Positions 7,381-14,538 of a stretch of 46,897 nucleotides of DNA are shown in pieces. The position numbers and the translations under genes are program-made. Each line of letters opens with the position of its first letter. Within the stretch, counting starts at the first letter, position 1. The notes beneath the pieces were generated by a model. The model was not told the origin of the DNA. It did no database searches and was given only the letters and a program-made list of their open reading frames with translations. The stretch covers positions 1 to 46,897 of the forward strand of contig JACRDO010000010.1 in NCBI GenBank assembly GCA_016212885.1, given 5' to 3'. The stretch comes from Elusimicrobiota bacterium. Lineage in GTDB: Bacteria; Elusimicrobiota; Elusimicrobia; UBA1565.

Positions 7381-9744
7381 ATGGAGAACGTTTCAGACAA
7401 GAGGCGGTTCAGCGTCGTCAACCATCGGGTGGAGAAGATCGACGCGATGGGGCTGGCGTGCGGCACGGCGCAGTTCACCGACGACGTCGACATCCCAGGC
7501 CTGCTGTCCGGGAAGGTCCTCTACAGCCCCCACGCGCACGCCCGCATCAAGAGCATCGACGCCTCCGCGGCCAGGAAGGTGCCCGGGGTGCTCGCGGTCC
7601 TCACGCACAAGGACCTCCCGCGCGTGCGGCATACGACCGCGGGGCAGGGCTATCCCGAGCCCTCGCCCTACGACACCCTGGTCTTAGACGACAAGGTGCG
7701 CTTCGTCGGGGACCGCGTCGCGGCCGCGGCGGCCGAGACTCCCGAGGCGGCCGAGGAGGCCCTCTCGAAGATCCGGGTCGTCTATGAGCCCCTGCCGGCC
7801 GTGTTCGACACGCTCGAAGCCATGAAGGAGGGGGCCCCCGTCATCCACGACGAGACGGACGCCAAGAACATCCCGGACGCCAAGCGCAACATCTGCGCCA
7901 AGTACGATTTCGAGGTCAAGGAGTCCGAGTGGTTCTCCGAGGCCGACGTGGTGGTGGATGAGACCTATAAGACCCACTGGGCCCAGCACTGCGCGCTCGA
8001 GCCGCACGTCACGATCACCTACTTCGACGCGGACGGCCGGCTCGTCATCCGCACCTCCACCCAGGTGCCTTTCCACGTGCGCCGGGTCACGGCCCACGCG
8101 CTGAATATCCCGGTGAAGTCCATCCGGGTCATCAAGCCGCGCATCGGCGGCGCTTTCGGCTCCAAGCAGGAGATCATCCTCGAGCCGCTCTGCGCGGCCC
8201 TGACCCTGGCCACGAACCGCCCCGTCAAGATCGAGATGACGCGCAAGGAGGTCTTCATGTCCTCCCGCACGCGCCATCCGGCCGTCATCCGGCTCAAGAC
8301 CGGGGCCAAGAGGGACGGGACCATCACGGACGCCCACATGGAGATCACCTGCAACAACGGGGCCTACGGCGCCCACGCCTTGACCGTGATGATGTGCGCG
8401 GGCTCCCACACCCTGCCCATGTACCAGGCCAAGAACACCAGGTTCATCGGACGCACGGTCTATTCGAACCTGCCCGTGGCCGGGGCCTACCGAGGCTACG
8501 GCGCCACGCAGGGCTTCTTCGCCTGGGAGAGCCAGATGGACATCCTGGCCGGGAAGCTCGGCATGGATCCGCTCGAGCTGCGCAGGAAGAACTACATCCG
8601 GGAGGGAGAGGGCTCCCCGGTGTTCAAGGCCATGGGCGAGGGCCGGGAGGGGGTGGAGCAGAAGATCACCTCCTGCGGCTTAGACGAGTGCATCGCCAAG
8701 GGCCTGGCCGCCATCGGCTGGCACGAGAAGAGGAAGCTCTACGTCCAGCAGACGGGCGTCAAGCGCCGCGGCCTCGGCATGGCCTGCCTGATGCAGGGCT
8801 CGGGCATCCCCGAGGTGGACATGGCCTCGGCCTCCCTCAAGATGAACGAGGACGGCTCCTTCAACCTGCTCCTCGGCGCCACGGACCTGGGGACCGGCTC
8901 GGATACCATCATGGCCCAGATCGCGGCCGAGGTCCTGGGCGTGGGGGTCCAGGACGTCATCGTCCTCTCCTCGGACACGGACCTTACGCCCTTCGACGTG
9001 GGGGCGTACGCTTCCTCGACGACCTTCATCTCCGGCAACGCCGTGAAGAAAGCGGCCCTGCACGCCATAGAGCAGATCGTGAAGGTCGCGGCCAAGATCT
9101 TAGACGAGAAGCCGGAGAACATCCGCCTGGAGGGGGGGAAGGCCGTGGGCGAGAGCGGGCGCTCCTGCGCGCTCTCCGAGGTGGCCAACACGGCCCTCTA
9201 CTACCACGACCAGCACCAGATCATCGGCGTCGCCTCGCATACCGCCCAGAGCTCGCCGCCGCCCTTCGCCGCGCACTTCGCGGACGTCGAGGTGGACACG
9301 GAGACCGGGCTCGTGAGCGTGAGCGACTACGCGGCCGCTGTGGACTGCGGGACCGCGATCAACCCGGCCCTGGCCGAGGGCCAGAACGACGGCGCGGTCT
9401 TAAACGGCATCTCCTTCGCGCTCGTCGAAGAGATGCTCTTCGGCCCGACCGGCGCCATGCAGAACGCCTCCTTCAGGAGCTACAAGATCTACTCGACCGC
9501 GGACGCGCCGCCGCTGAAGACGATCCTCATCCCGACCTACGAGCCGAACGGCCCATTCGGGGCGAAGTCGGTCTCTGAGATCGGCATCAACGGCCCCCTG
9601 CCCGCCATCGCCAACGCCATCTGCGACGCGGTGGGGGTGCGCTTGAGGGAGGCGCCGTTCACGCCGGAGAAGGTCCTGAAGGCGCTCAAGGAGAAGCGCC
9701 GGGCCGCGGGGGTCCAGCGCGACCCGGTCGCGGGCGCGGCGTGA
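7381..9744 (+). CDS. Molybdopterin-binding large subunit of molybdenum hydroxylase 2
   Basis: The 787-aa catalytic subunit of a second xanthine-oxidase-family hydroxylase. It has the N-terminal a/b hammerhead domain (about 20-125), GGAFGSKQE (about 258-266), AYRGYGATQ (about 370) and the C-terminal GAKSVSEIG, whose Glu is the expected active-site base. Start at 7381 follows GGGAGAG by about 8 nt; an in-frame start at 7237 would lie inside the Fe-S gene. The sequence is clearly different from the cluster 1 subunit, so a different substrate is likely. It ends the operon; a broken response-regulator gene follows 4 nt later. Confidence 0.92.
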   Translation: MENVSDKRRFSVVNHRVEKIDAMGLACGTAQFTDDVDIPGLLSGKVLYSPHAHARIKSIDASAARKVPGVLAVLTHKDLPRVRHTTAGQGYPEPSPYDTLVLDDKVRFVGDRVAAAAAETPEAAEEALSKIRVVYEPLPAVFDTLEAMKEGAPVIHDETDAKNIPDAKRNICAKYDFEVKESEWFSEADVVVDETYKTHWAQHCALEPHVTITYFDADGRLVIRTSTQVPFHVRRVTAHALNIPVKSIRVIKPRIGGAFGSKQEIILEPLCAALTLATNRPVKIEMTRKEVFMSSRTRHPAVIRLKTGAKRDGTITDAHMEITCNNGAYGAHALTVMMCAGSHTLPMYQAKNTRFIGRTVYSNLPVAGAYRGYGATQGFFAWESQMDILAGKLGMDPLELRRKNYIREGEGSPVFKAMGEGREGVEQKITSCGLDECIAKGLAAIGWHEKRKLYVQQTGVKRRGLGMACLMQGSGIPEVDMASASLKMNEDGSFNLLLGATDLGTGSDTIMAQIAAEVLGVGVQDVIVLSSDTDLTPFDVGAYASSTTFISGNAVKKAALHAIEQIVKVAAKILDEKPENIRLEGGKAVGESGRSCALSEVANTALYYHDQHQIIGVASHTAQSSPPPFAAHFADVEVDTETGLVSVSDYAAAVDCGTAINPALAEGQNDGAVLNGISFALVEEMLFGPTGAMQNASFRSYKIYSTADAPPLKTILIPTYEPNGPFGAKSVSEIGINGPLPAIANAICDAVGVRLREAPFTPEKVLKALKEKRRAAGVQRDPVAGAA

Positions 9745-9748
9745 GATC

Positions 9749-9871
9749 ATGCCGAAGAAGATCCTCATCGTGGATGATGAGCAGGACCTGGCGGCGAGCC
9801 TCGCGGCCAGCTTCATCGCCTCGCTCATTGAGTGGCTGGAGAATCATGCCGGCCGCGTCCGGCCGGCATGA
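9749..9871 (+). pseudogene. Response-regulator receiver stub
   Basis: An ATG at 9749 opens a 40-codon frame beginning MPKKILIVDDEQDLAASLAA. This is the first strand, the acidic pair and the start of helix 1 of a CheY-like receiver domain. After about residue 22 the similarity stops (IASLIEWLENHAGRVRPA, then TGA), so the phosphoacceptor Asp and the rest of the domain are missing. It is read as a truncated gene. It lies just before a four-gene operon ending in a sensor histidine kinase, for which it may be the former partner. The last codons form a strong hairpin. Confidence 0.6.
9845..9870. terminator. Strong hairpin at the end of the receiver stub
   Basis: CATGCCGGCC (9845-9854), a 6-nt loop, and GGCCGGCATG (9861-9870) make a perfect 10-bp stem. 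No T-run follows. It probably ends or attenuates transcription from the hydroxylase operon before the kinase gene at 9879. Confidence 0.5.
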
Positions 9872-9878
9872 GACGGCA

Positions 9879-11111
9879 ATGAGCCAGGCCCGGGTGACCC
9901 TGAAGCTGCTGCGCGACTCGAAGCCGCTCAAGGAATACGCCTTCGACGCGCCGGACGTCTTCATCGTCGGGCGCTCGCGCGAGTGCCACTGCCCCATCCC
10001 GGACGACGCCTACCTCTCGCTCAACCACTTCCTCATCGAGGTCGCGCCTCCGCAGTGCTTCCTGCGCGACTTGGGAAGCCGCAACGGCACCTACGTCAAC
10101 GGCGTGCGCTGCGGCGGAAGGGGGCAGGGGGAATCTCCCAAGCAGGCGGCGGAGAGGGCCGAGCGGATCGCCCTCAAGGACGGGGACGCGATCTTCGCCG
10201 GGAACGTGGAAATCCACGTGTCCATCTCCTCGCCCGCAGGCCCCGCCCACGCTCCTCAGCCGCAGGGCGAGAAGCCCTTGTTCACCCTTCCGGGGTACGA
10301 GATCGTCCGGGAGCTCGGCCGCGGGAGCATGGGCGTGGTTTATCTCGCCCGCCGCACGGCCTACCGCCGGGTCGTGGCCCTCAAGATCCTTTCGGCCTCC
10401 GAGAGCCGCCTTTCGGCGAAGCAAAGGGAGATCTTCCAGCGCGAGGTGGACGCGACGAAGGTCCTCCAGCACCCCAACATCGTCGCTTTCTACGGGAGCG
10501 GCTGCTCCGGCGACGACCTCTTCTTCGCGATGGAATACTGCGACGGGGGGAGCCTGTCGGCGCTCCTGAACAGGTCCGGAGGCCGCCTGGGCCTGGAGGT
10601 TGCCAAGCCGCTCATGCTCCAGGTCCTGGACGGGCTGGAATACGCCCACTCGAAAGGCATCGTGCATAGGGACATCAAGCCGGACAACATCCTGCTTTCA
10701 GGAGTCGGCGAGAGCCTGGCGGCGAAGATCTCCGATTTCGGGCTGGCCAAGAACTTCATGCTCGCTGGACTCAGCGGCATCTCGAACCCCGACTCCGGCG
10801 GAGGCACTCTGGCGTATATGCCCAAGGAACAGCTGCTGAACTTCATGTACACCAAGCCGGTCTCGGACGTCTTCTCCGTCGGCGCCGCCTTCTATGCCAT
10901 GCTCACGGGCCGGTTCGTCTACGATTTTGAGGCGCTGAGCGATCCGTTCCAGGCGGTTTTGGAGGGGCGCGTGATGCCCATCGCGAAGCGCGGAGCGCTC
11001 CTGCCGCAGGGGCTCATGGACGTCATCGACAAGGCCGTGTCCGTGGAAGCGCAGATGCGCTACCCGAGCGCGGGAGAGATGAAGCGGGCTCTGACGGAGG
11101 CCCTCGGATGA
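9879..11111 (+). CDS. FHA domain - Ser/Thr protein kinase
   Basis: A 410-aa Hanks-type kinase with an N-terminal FHA (phosphothreonine-binding) domain. The FHA part (about 1-115) shows FIVGRSRECH and LRDLGSRNGTYVNG. The kinase part (about 140-405) has the glycine loop LGRGSMGVVYLARR, VALKIL with the ATP-binding Lys, HRDIKPDNILL (His263, Asp265) and DFG (Asp286). The usual APE is replaced by YMPKE. No transmembrane segment is seen, so it should be cytosolic. ATG 9879 is used; the longer frame from 9741 only covers the receiver stub in another frame. It is first of four ATGA-joined genes and could phosphorylate or bind the products downstream. Confidence 0.92.
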   Translation: MSQARVTLKLLRDSKPLKEYAFDAPDVFIVGRSRECHCPIPDDAYLSLNHFLIEVAPPQCFLRDLGSRNGTYVNGVRCGGRGQGESPKQAAERAERIALKDGDAIFAGNVEIHVSISSPAGPAHAPQPQGEKPLFTLPGYEIVRELGRGSMGVVYLARRTAYRRVVALKILSASESRLSAKQREIFQREVDATKVLQHPNIVAFYGSGCSGDDLFFAMEYCDGGSLSALLNRSGGRLGLEVAKPLMLQVLDGLEYAHSKGIVHRDIKPDNILLSGVGESLAAKISDFGLAKNFMLAGLSGISNPDSGGGTLAYMPKEQLLNFMYTKPVSDVFSVGAAFYAMLTGRFVYDFEALSDPFQAVLEGRVMPIAKRGALLPQGLMDVIDKAVSVEAQMRYPSAGEMKRALTEALG

Positions 11112-11737
11112 GGGCCGGCCCCGGCCTCCTGCTGCTCCTCCTCCTCTCCTCCAGAGCTTGGGCCGCGCCCGCGCTGCCGAAAGACTATCTGAGCGTCCCC
11201 ATCGTGCCCCAGGCCACCGGCTACAGCTGCGGCGCCGCGGTGCTGCTGGCGCTGCTGTATTACTGGCTCGACTACGACGGCAACGAGAGCGGCCTCTATG
11301 CGGAGCTCGAGACCGACCCCAAGGAGGGGACGAGGCCCGAACGCATCGCGGAGGCCGCCCGCGGGCACGGGCTGAAGGCCGAGATGCGCGAAGGCCTGAC
11401 GATCCCGGATATCCGCGCGGCCCTCAAGCGCAGGGAGACCGTCATACTCGATATCGAGGCGTGGCGCTCGAAGACCGCGCCTCCCTTGGCCTGGAGCGAG
11501 GACTGGGAGGACGGCCACTACGTCATCCTCGTCGGCATGGACGCCAAGTACGCCTACGTCATGGACCCCTCCGCCTACACGGGCTACGGGTGGCTGCCCT
11601 TAGACGAGCTCCTGGAGCGCTGGCACGACGAGGACATTATCGACGGCAAGCCCCGGCGCAGCAGCCGCCTCGGCATCTTTATCCGGGGAAACAAGCCGCC
11701 CAAGTACGCCCCCGGGCGCCTCATCCGGGTCCAATGA
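11108..11737 (+). CDS. Secreted C39-like papain-fold protein
   Basis: A 209-aa exported protein. The signal peptide is MRAGPGLLLLLLLSSRAWA. The mature part has QATGYSCGAAVLLALL with nucleophile Cys41, DGHYVILVGMD with His137 and VMDPS with Asp153. This matches the Cys-His-Asp triad and spacing of peptidase C39-like domains. Without a linked ABC transporter it is probably a periplasmic or outer-surface cysteine peptidase or amidase rather than a bacteriocin exporter. It overlaps the kinase stop and the endonuclease Q start by ATGA on both sides. Confidence 0.82.
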   Translation: MRAGPGLLLLLLLSSRAWAAPALPKDYLSVPIVPQATGYSCGAAVLLALLYYWLDYDGNESGLYAELETDPKEGTRPERIAEAARGHGLKAEMREGLTIPDIRAALKRRETVILDIEAWRSKTAPPLAWSEDWEDGHYVILVGMDAKYAYVMDPSAYTGYGWLPLDELLERWHDEDIIDGKPRRSSRLGIFIRGNKPPKYAPGRLIRVQ

Positions 11738-13008
11738 GATTCGCAGCTGACCTGCACATCCACTCCTACCTCTCCAGGGCGTGCAGCGCGCAGCTCCATC
11801 CGGAGACCCTCCACCGCTGGTGCCAGCTCAAGGGCGTCGCCGTGCTTGGGACCGGAGATTTCACCCATCCCGCCTGGCTCGGCGAGATCCAGGAGAAGCT
11901 GGTCCCGGCCGAGCCCGGGCTCTTCGCCCTCAAAAGCGGCCTCGCCAGCGAGGCGGACGCGGAGGTCCCGGCCCGGTGCCGTTCCATGGTCCGCTTCATG
12001 CTGGAGGCGGAGCTCAGCTGCATCTACAAGAAGAACGGGAGGGTCCGGAAAGTGCACCACCTCGTGTACGCGCCGTCTTTCGAGGCCGCCTCCCGCATCA
12101 GCGCCCGGCTCGATAAGATCGGCAACATCCGCTCGGACGGCCGGCCGATCCTGGGCCTGGACTCCAAGGACCTGCTCTCCCTGGTGCTGGAATCCTCGCA
12201 GGAGGCTGTCCTCATCCCGGCCCATGCCTGGACCCCGCATTTCGCCGTCTTCGGGTCCGAGTCCGGGTTCGATTCCCTGGAGGAGTGCTTCGAGGACCTC
12301 GCCCCGCACGTGTTCGCGGTGGAGACCGGGCTTTCCTCGGACCCGCCCATGAACTGGAGGGTCTCGAACCTCGACCGGCTGGCCCTCGTCTCAAACTCGG
12401 ACGCCCATTCCCCCGAGAAGATCGCGCGGGAGGCGAACCTCTTCGACGCGGAGCTCTCCTACCAAGCCGTCTTCGACGCGGTCAAAGCCCGCCGCTTCAA
12501 GACCCTCGAGTTCTTCCCGGAGGAGGGGAAGTACCATGCGGACGGCCACCGCAAGTGCAAGACCCGCCTGACGCCCCGCCAGACCCTGCGCCGGGGCGGG
12601 CTCTGCCCGGCCTGCGGGAAGCCAGTCACCGTCGGGGTCCTCCACCGCGTGGAGAAGCTCGCGGACAGGGAGGAGGGGGTCAGGCCCCGGGGCGCGGCGG
12701 ATTTCGAGAGGCTCGTCCCGCTCAAGGAGATACTGGGGCAGACCCTGCGCGTAGGCTCGGCCAGCGTAAAGGTCGAGGCCCAATACCGGCGGCTGCTGGA
12801 GCTCTTCGGCGGCGAGCTGGGCATCCTGCGGGAGGCCCCGCTTGAAAAGCTGGAGGCGGAGGGATTTCCTCTTCTGGCCCTGGCCCTGGCCAGGATGCGC
12901 AGGGGCGAAGCCGACCTCCAGCCGGGCTATGACGGCGAGTACGGGAAGGTCTCGCTCCTTCGAGAGAACGACTTTGAGCAAATTATCTACAATCCCTGCG
13001 CACGATGA
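11734..13008 (+). CDS. Endonuclease Q family protein (PHP-domain DNA repair nuclease)
   Basis: A 424-aa protein matching EndoQ, which nicks DNA 5' of deaminated bases (uracil, hypoxanthine) and abasic sites. The PHP metal-binding start is ADLHIHSYLS (His8, His10), followed by LGTGDFTHP, HHLVYAP, HAWTPHF and SNSDAHSP. A zinc ribbon follows: His272, Cys275, then CPAC with Cys291 and Cys294. EndoQ was defined in Thermococcales and is patchy in bacteria. The start is set by the ATGA overlap with the C39-like gene. It overlaps the histidine kinase by ATGA as well, an unexpected setting for a repair enzyme. Confidence 0.85.
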   Translation: MRFAADLHIHSYLSRACSAQLHPETLHRWCQLKGVAVLGTGDFTHPAWLGEIQEKLVPAEPGLFALKSGLASEADAEVPARCRSMVRFMLEAELSCIYKKNGRVRKVHHLVYAPSFEAASRISARLDKIGNIRSDGRPILGLDSKDLLSLVLESSQEAVLIPAHAWTPHFAVFGSESGFDSLEECFEDLAPHVFAVETGLSSDPPMNWRVSNLDRLALVSNSDAHSPEKIAREANLFDAELSYQAVFDAVKARRFKTLEFFPEEGKYHADGHRKCKTRLTPRQTLRRGGLCPACGKPVTVGVLHRVEKLADREEGVRPRGAADFERLVPLKEILGQTLRVGSASVKVEAQYRRLLELFGGELGILREAPLEKLEAEGFPLLALALARMRRGEADLQPGYDGEYGKVSLLRENDFEQIIYNPCAR

Positions 13009-14441
13009 AACTCGGCGCCAAGCTCACCCTGCTCCTCTCCGGCCTTTCCCTGGCCGTGGCCTGCGCCGCGCTCTTGGTCTTCACCCTGACGGAGCGCCAC
13101 CATCTGCGCCTGCAGGCCAGCGAGGAGCGGCAGGCGGCCCTGGAGAAGCTCGCGCGGGTCTGCGCCGAGTCCTTCGTCGGGGAGAACGAGCTCGCCCTGA
13201 GGACATTCGTGGCGTCCTCACCGCCCAGGCACGCGACCGAGATGGCGCTCGTGGATGTGAAGGGGCGCGTGGTCATCCATGTCGATTTCGCCAAGAACGA
13301 GTTCACCTTCCCGGACAAGCCCGCGAAATCCGCGCACCTCAGGAAAGTCGCAGGCTCGCAGAAGGGCCTTTGGGAGCCGTTCACGGCGGAGGGACGCCGC
13401 CTCGAGCTCGGGACAGCTGTCTTGAGCGCCCATAACGGGGAGCGCATGGGCGCGGTGGCGGTCGTCTACGACCGGGACGCGGTGGAGAGCTCCATCGCCT
13501 CCCTCCAGCGCGAGACCCTGCGGCGGCTCATGCCCATGGCCGCGCTCCTCATCGTCCTGAGCGTCCTGCTGGCCGTGGCGCTCGCCCGCGCCCTGGCCAA
13601 GCCCATCCAGCAGCTCAGCCTGGCCGCGCGCAGGATCGGGCAGGGGGACCTGCTCTACCGCATCCCGGCCCAGAGGTCCGATGAGCTGGGGGACCTCGCG
13701 CGGGAATTCAACGCCATGGGCGTGAAGCTCAAGGAGCTCGACGAGCTCAAGGAAGGCTTCCTCTCCCGCATGACCCACGACCTGCGCAACCCGCTTTCCG
13801 CCATGATCAACCAGACCGAGACCGTGACGGGAGGCCTGCGCGGGCCGGTCACGGAGTCGCAGAACAAGGCCCTTCGGACCGTCATCAAGAACGGCAACTA
13901 CCTCATGAGCCTCATCAACAACATCCTGGACGTGACCAAGCTCGAGGCCGGGAAGATGGAGTTCGCTCAGTCGGATCTGGACCTGCAGGCAATCGCGGGC
14001 GAGGTGGTGGAGATCGCCCGGGCCACGGCCGCGGAGTTCAAGGTGTTCATCCCGGACCCGGACGTGCCCTCCGGCACCCGCGTGTGGGCCGACGAGCAGG
14101 CCCTGCGCCGGGTGCTCATGAACCTGGTCTTCAACGCGCTCAAGTTCACCCCGGAGGGCGGCACGGTCCGCATCTTGTGGTCCAAGACGCCCGAAGGGCA
14201 TGACCGCCTGGCCGTGCAGGACACCGGGATCGGCATCCCGGCGGACAAGATCAAGACCCTCTTCAAGAAGTTCTCCCAGATCGAGGAGACGAAGGATAAG
14301 GTGCGCAAGACCAAGGGCACGGGCTTAGGGCTTGTGATCTGCAAGGAGATCGTGGAGGCCCACGGGGGCAGTATCTGGGCCGAGAGCGAGTATCAGAAGG
14401 GGACGACTTTCCTCTTCACCCTGCTGCCGCGTCCCGTTTAA
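13005..14441 (+). CDS. Membrane sensor histidine kinase
   Basis: A 478-aa two-component sensor. There is a transmembrane helix at about 10-28, an extracytoplasmic sensor domain (about 30-165), a second helix near 172-195, a HAMP domain (about 195-245) and a HisKA domain with MTHDLRNPL, phosphoacceptor His258. The ATPase domain has the N box NLVFNALKF, DTGIGIP and GTGLGL. No response regulator follows; only a receiver stub (9749-9871) lies upstream of the operon. It is the last of four ATGA-linked genes. Confidence 0.93.
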   Translation: MKLGAKLTLLLSGLSLAVACAALLVFTLTERHHLRLQASEERQAALEKLARVCAESFVGENELALRTFVASSPPRHATEMALVDVKGRVVIHVDFAKNEFTFPDKPAKSAHLRKVAGSQKGLWEPFTAEGRRLELGTAVLSAHNGERMGAVAVVYDRDAVESSIASLQRETLRRLMPMAALLIVLSVLLAVALARALAKPIQQLSLAARRIGQGDLLYRIPAQRSDELGDLAREFNAMGVKLKELDELKEGFLSRMTHDLRNPLSAMINQTETVTGGLRGPVTESQNKALRTVIKNGNYLMSLINNILDVTKLEAGKMEFAQSDLDLQAIAGEVVEIARATAAEFKVFIPDPDVPSGTRVWADEQALRRVLMNLVFNALKFTPEGGTVRILWSKTPEGHDRLAVQDTGIGIPADKIKTLFKKFSQIEETKDKVRKTKGTGLGLVICKEIVEAHGGSIWAESEYQKGTTFLFTLLPRPV

Positions 14442-14474
14442 TTAGTCCTCGCGCGCGCCTGCGCGCATTGCGGG

Positions 14475-14506
14475 GGGGTCTTGACAGACCCCTTGACAAG
14501 TCAAGG
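14475..14506. promoter_or_regulatory. Adjacent inverted repeats over the subtilase -35 region
   Basis: GGGGTC-TTGACA-GACCCC (14475-14492) is directly followed by the near-palindrome CCTTGAC-AA-GTCAAGG (14491-14506). The second contains the -35 box TTGACA at 14493-14498. Either could end the histidine-kinase transcript; the second is a good candidate operator, because a dimeric repressor bound there would block the -35. Confidence 0.5.
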
Positions 14507-14521
14507 CCCAGGTGTTATACT
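14493..14521 (+). promoter_or_regulatory. Strong sigma-70 promoter of the subtilase gene
   Basis: TTGACA (14493-14498), a 17-bp spacer and TATACT (14516-14521): the best promoter in the window. The start site would be near 14528, 11 nt before the ATG at 14539. Confidence 0.75.
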
Positions 14522-14538
14522 TCATAGCGGTGCCTGCC

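Noticed and set aside
8394-9578. 394-codon rightward open frame
   Set aside because: Shadow of the second large subunit in a GC-rich third-position context; no domain.
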